A stretch of DNA of 64,000 bases from Acanthochromis polyacanthus (lineage: Eukaryota > Chordata > Actinopteri > Pomacentridae). Of this stretch, positions 63,281 to 64,000 are shown in pieces. The notes under the pieces are model-generated. The model was not told the DNA's origin. It was given only the letters and a program-made list of their open reading frames with translations, and searched no databases. Location: the NCBI RefSeq assembly GCF_021347895.1, contig NC_067119.1, positions 10,986,534-11,050,533 on the forward strand, given 5' to 3'. A program made the translations under genes and the position numbers. Within the stretch, counting starts at the first letter, position 1. Each line of letters begins with the position of its first letter.

Positions 63281-64000
63281 AGAATTTAGCACCATAATTT
63301 TTAAATGCAATGATTATTTTGTATTATTACATTTAGAATTCAAGTAACTATGGTAATCTGTTCAAATTCCTAATCTATAACAGATGTGTCTGGGGTTAAA
63401 AACAGTTGTATTGTTCTGTAGAAAAATGTTGGGTTTCAACTTTATATTCTTGTCTCTTATTTTTTAATAATCACAATTACACCATTTATCATACCCAGAA
63501 ACTTCAACAACAGAGATACATCGAATTTTAAATTTTCCAACATGTGTAACTTTCAGTTTTATCAGAACAATCAACCAGATTAAGAGCAAATATCACTTGA
63601 TTTTGTATTTCTCATATGAAAAGTCACCAAACACAAACCACTTACTCGACACAGATTCTGTAAAAAAATTAAATAAAAAAAATCTATGCTCCTCAGTCAA
63701 ACTGAGATATCTTGTATGACTCAGCTGTGACCAACAGTCATGCAATGATAACTGAGTGACTTTTTGACTGAACTTAGTTAAACTTCCTACTGTGTTTACA
63801 CAGATGATAAAAGACAAGTATAGAGAACAAATAAAGCATCTACTTGTAAATTATCTGAAGCATCACCATATTTTAACTACTGATAACATCTGTGGGCCTT
63901 TTAAAAATATTGCAAACGCTTATTCTAGAGTTTCCAATTTCTGTAGAATAAAGATGAATTTAAAAAAAAAATCGATTTTCATTCATTTCTCATTTGTGGC
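63281..64000. other. Unassigned AT-rich stretch
   Basis: No gene seen. A-rich runs at 63660-63680 and 63960-63970. Confidence 0.5.

Overview
The window looks like nuclear DNA of a ray-finned fish, probably a percomorph teleost. The reasons are the AT-rich, low-CpG background, the long (CA)n/(TG)n microsatellites, and a set of fish-type repeats: Tc1-like DNA transposons, hAT-like short elements, a tRNA-derived SINE with an L2-type tail, 5'-truncated LINE ends, and an LTR with a tRNA-Pro primer binding site. No complete protein-coding gene, rRNA, tRNA gene or CRISPR array could be supported. The window reads as intergenic or deep intronic DNA; open frames of 60-140 codons are mostly random or lie in simple repeats.

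Layout. 0.8-1.5 kb holds two exon-like blocks with good splice signals whose translation looks like the C-terminal C2 domain of a perforin-like protein, broken by an in-frame stop and frameshifts (probable pseudogene). 3.1-3.2 kb is a GC-richer island with a 59-codon minus-strand frame. 8.0-8.7 kb is a nest: an LTR with a perfect tRNA-Pro primer site sits inside an old SINE/L2 tail. 9.4-9.7 kb is a decayed LINE end. 10.2-12.5 kb is low-complexity: a 0.9-kb purine-rich tract, then large CA/TG arrays. 14.5 kb has an 80-nt miRNA-like hairpin. Tc1-like copies lie at 18.9, 23.4 and 44.2 kb and share one internal deletion. A 1-kb hAT-like element lies at 21.9 kb with a diverged relative at 51.9 kb. 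At 43.3-45.3 kb a LINE end, a Tc1-like copy and a well-preserved SINE with target-site duplications are packed together. The remaining DNA is AT-rich and mostly unassigned.

There is no operon-like or pathway organisation. The elements record successive insertion and decay. The points most worth follow-up are the perforin-like relic, the hairpin at 14.5 kb, the nested LTR, and the shared deletion of the Tc1-like copies. Family names rest on remembered resemblance, since no search could be run.
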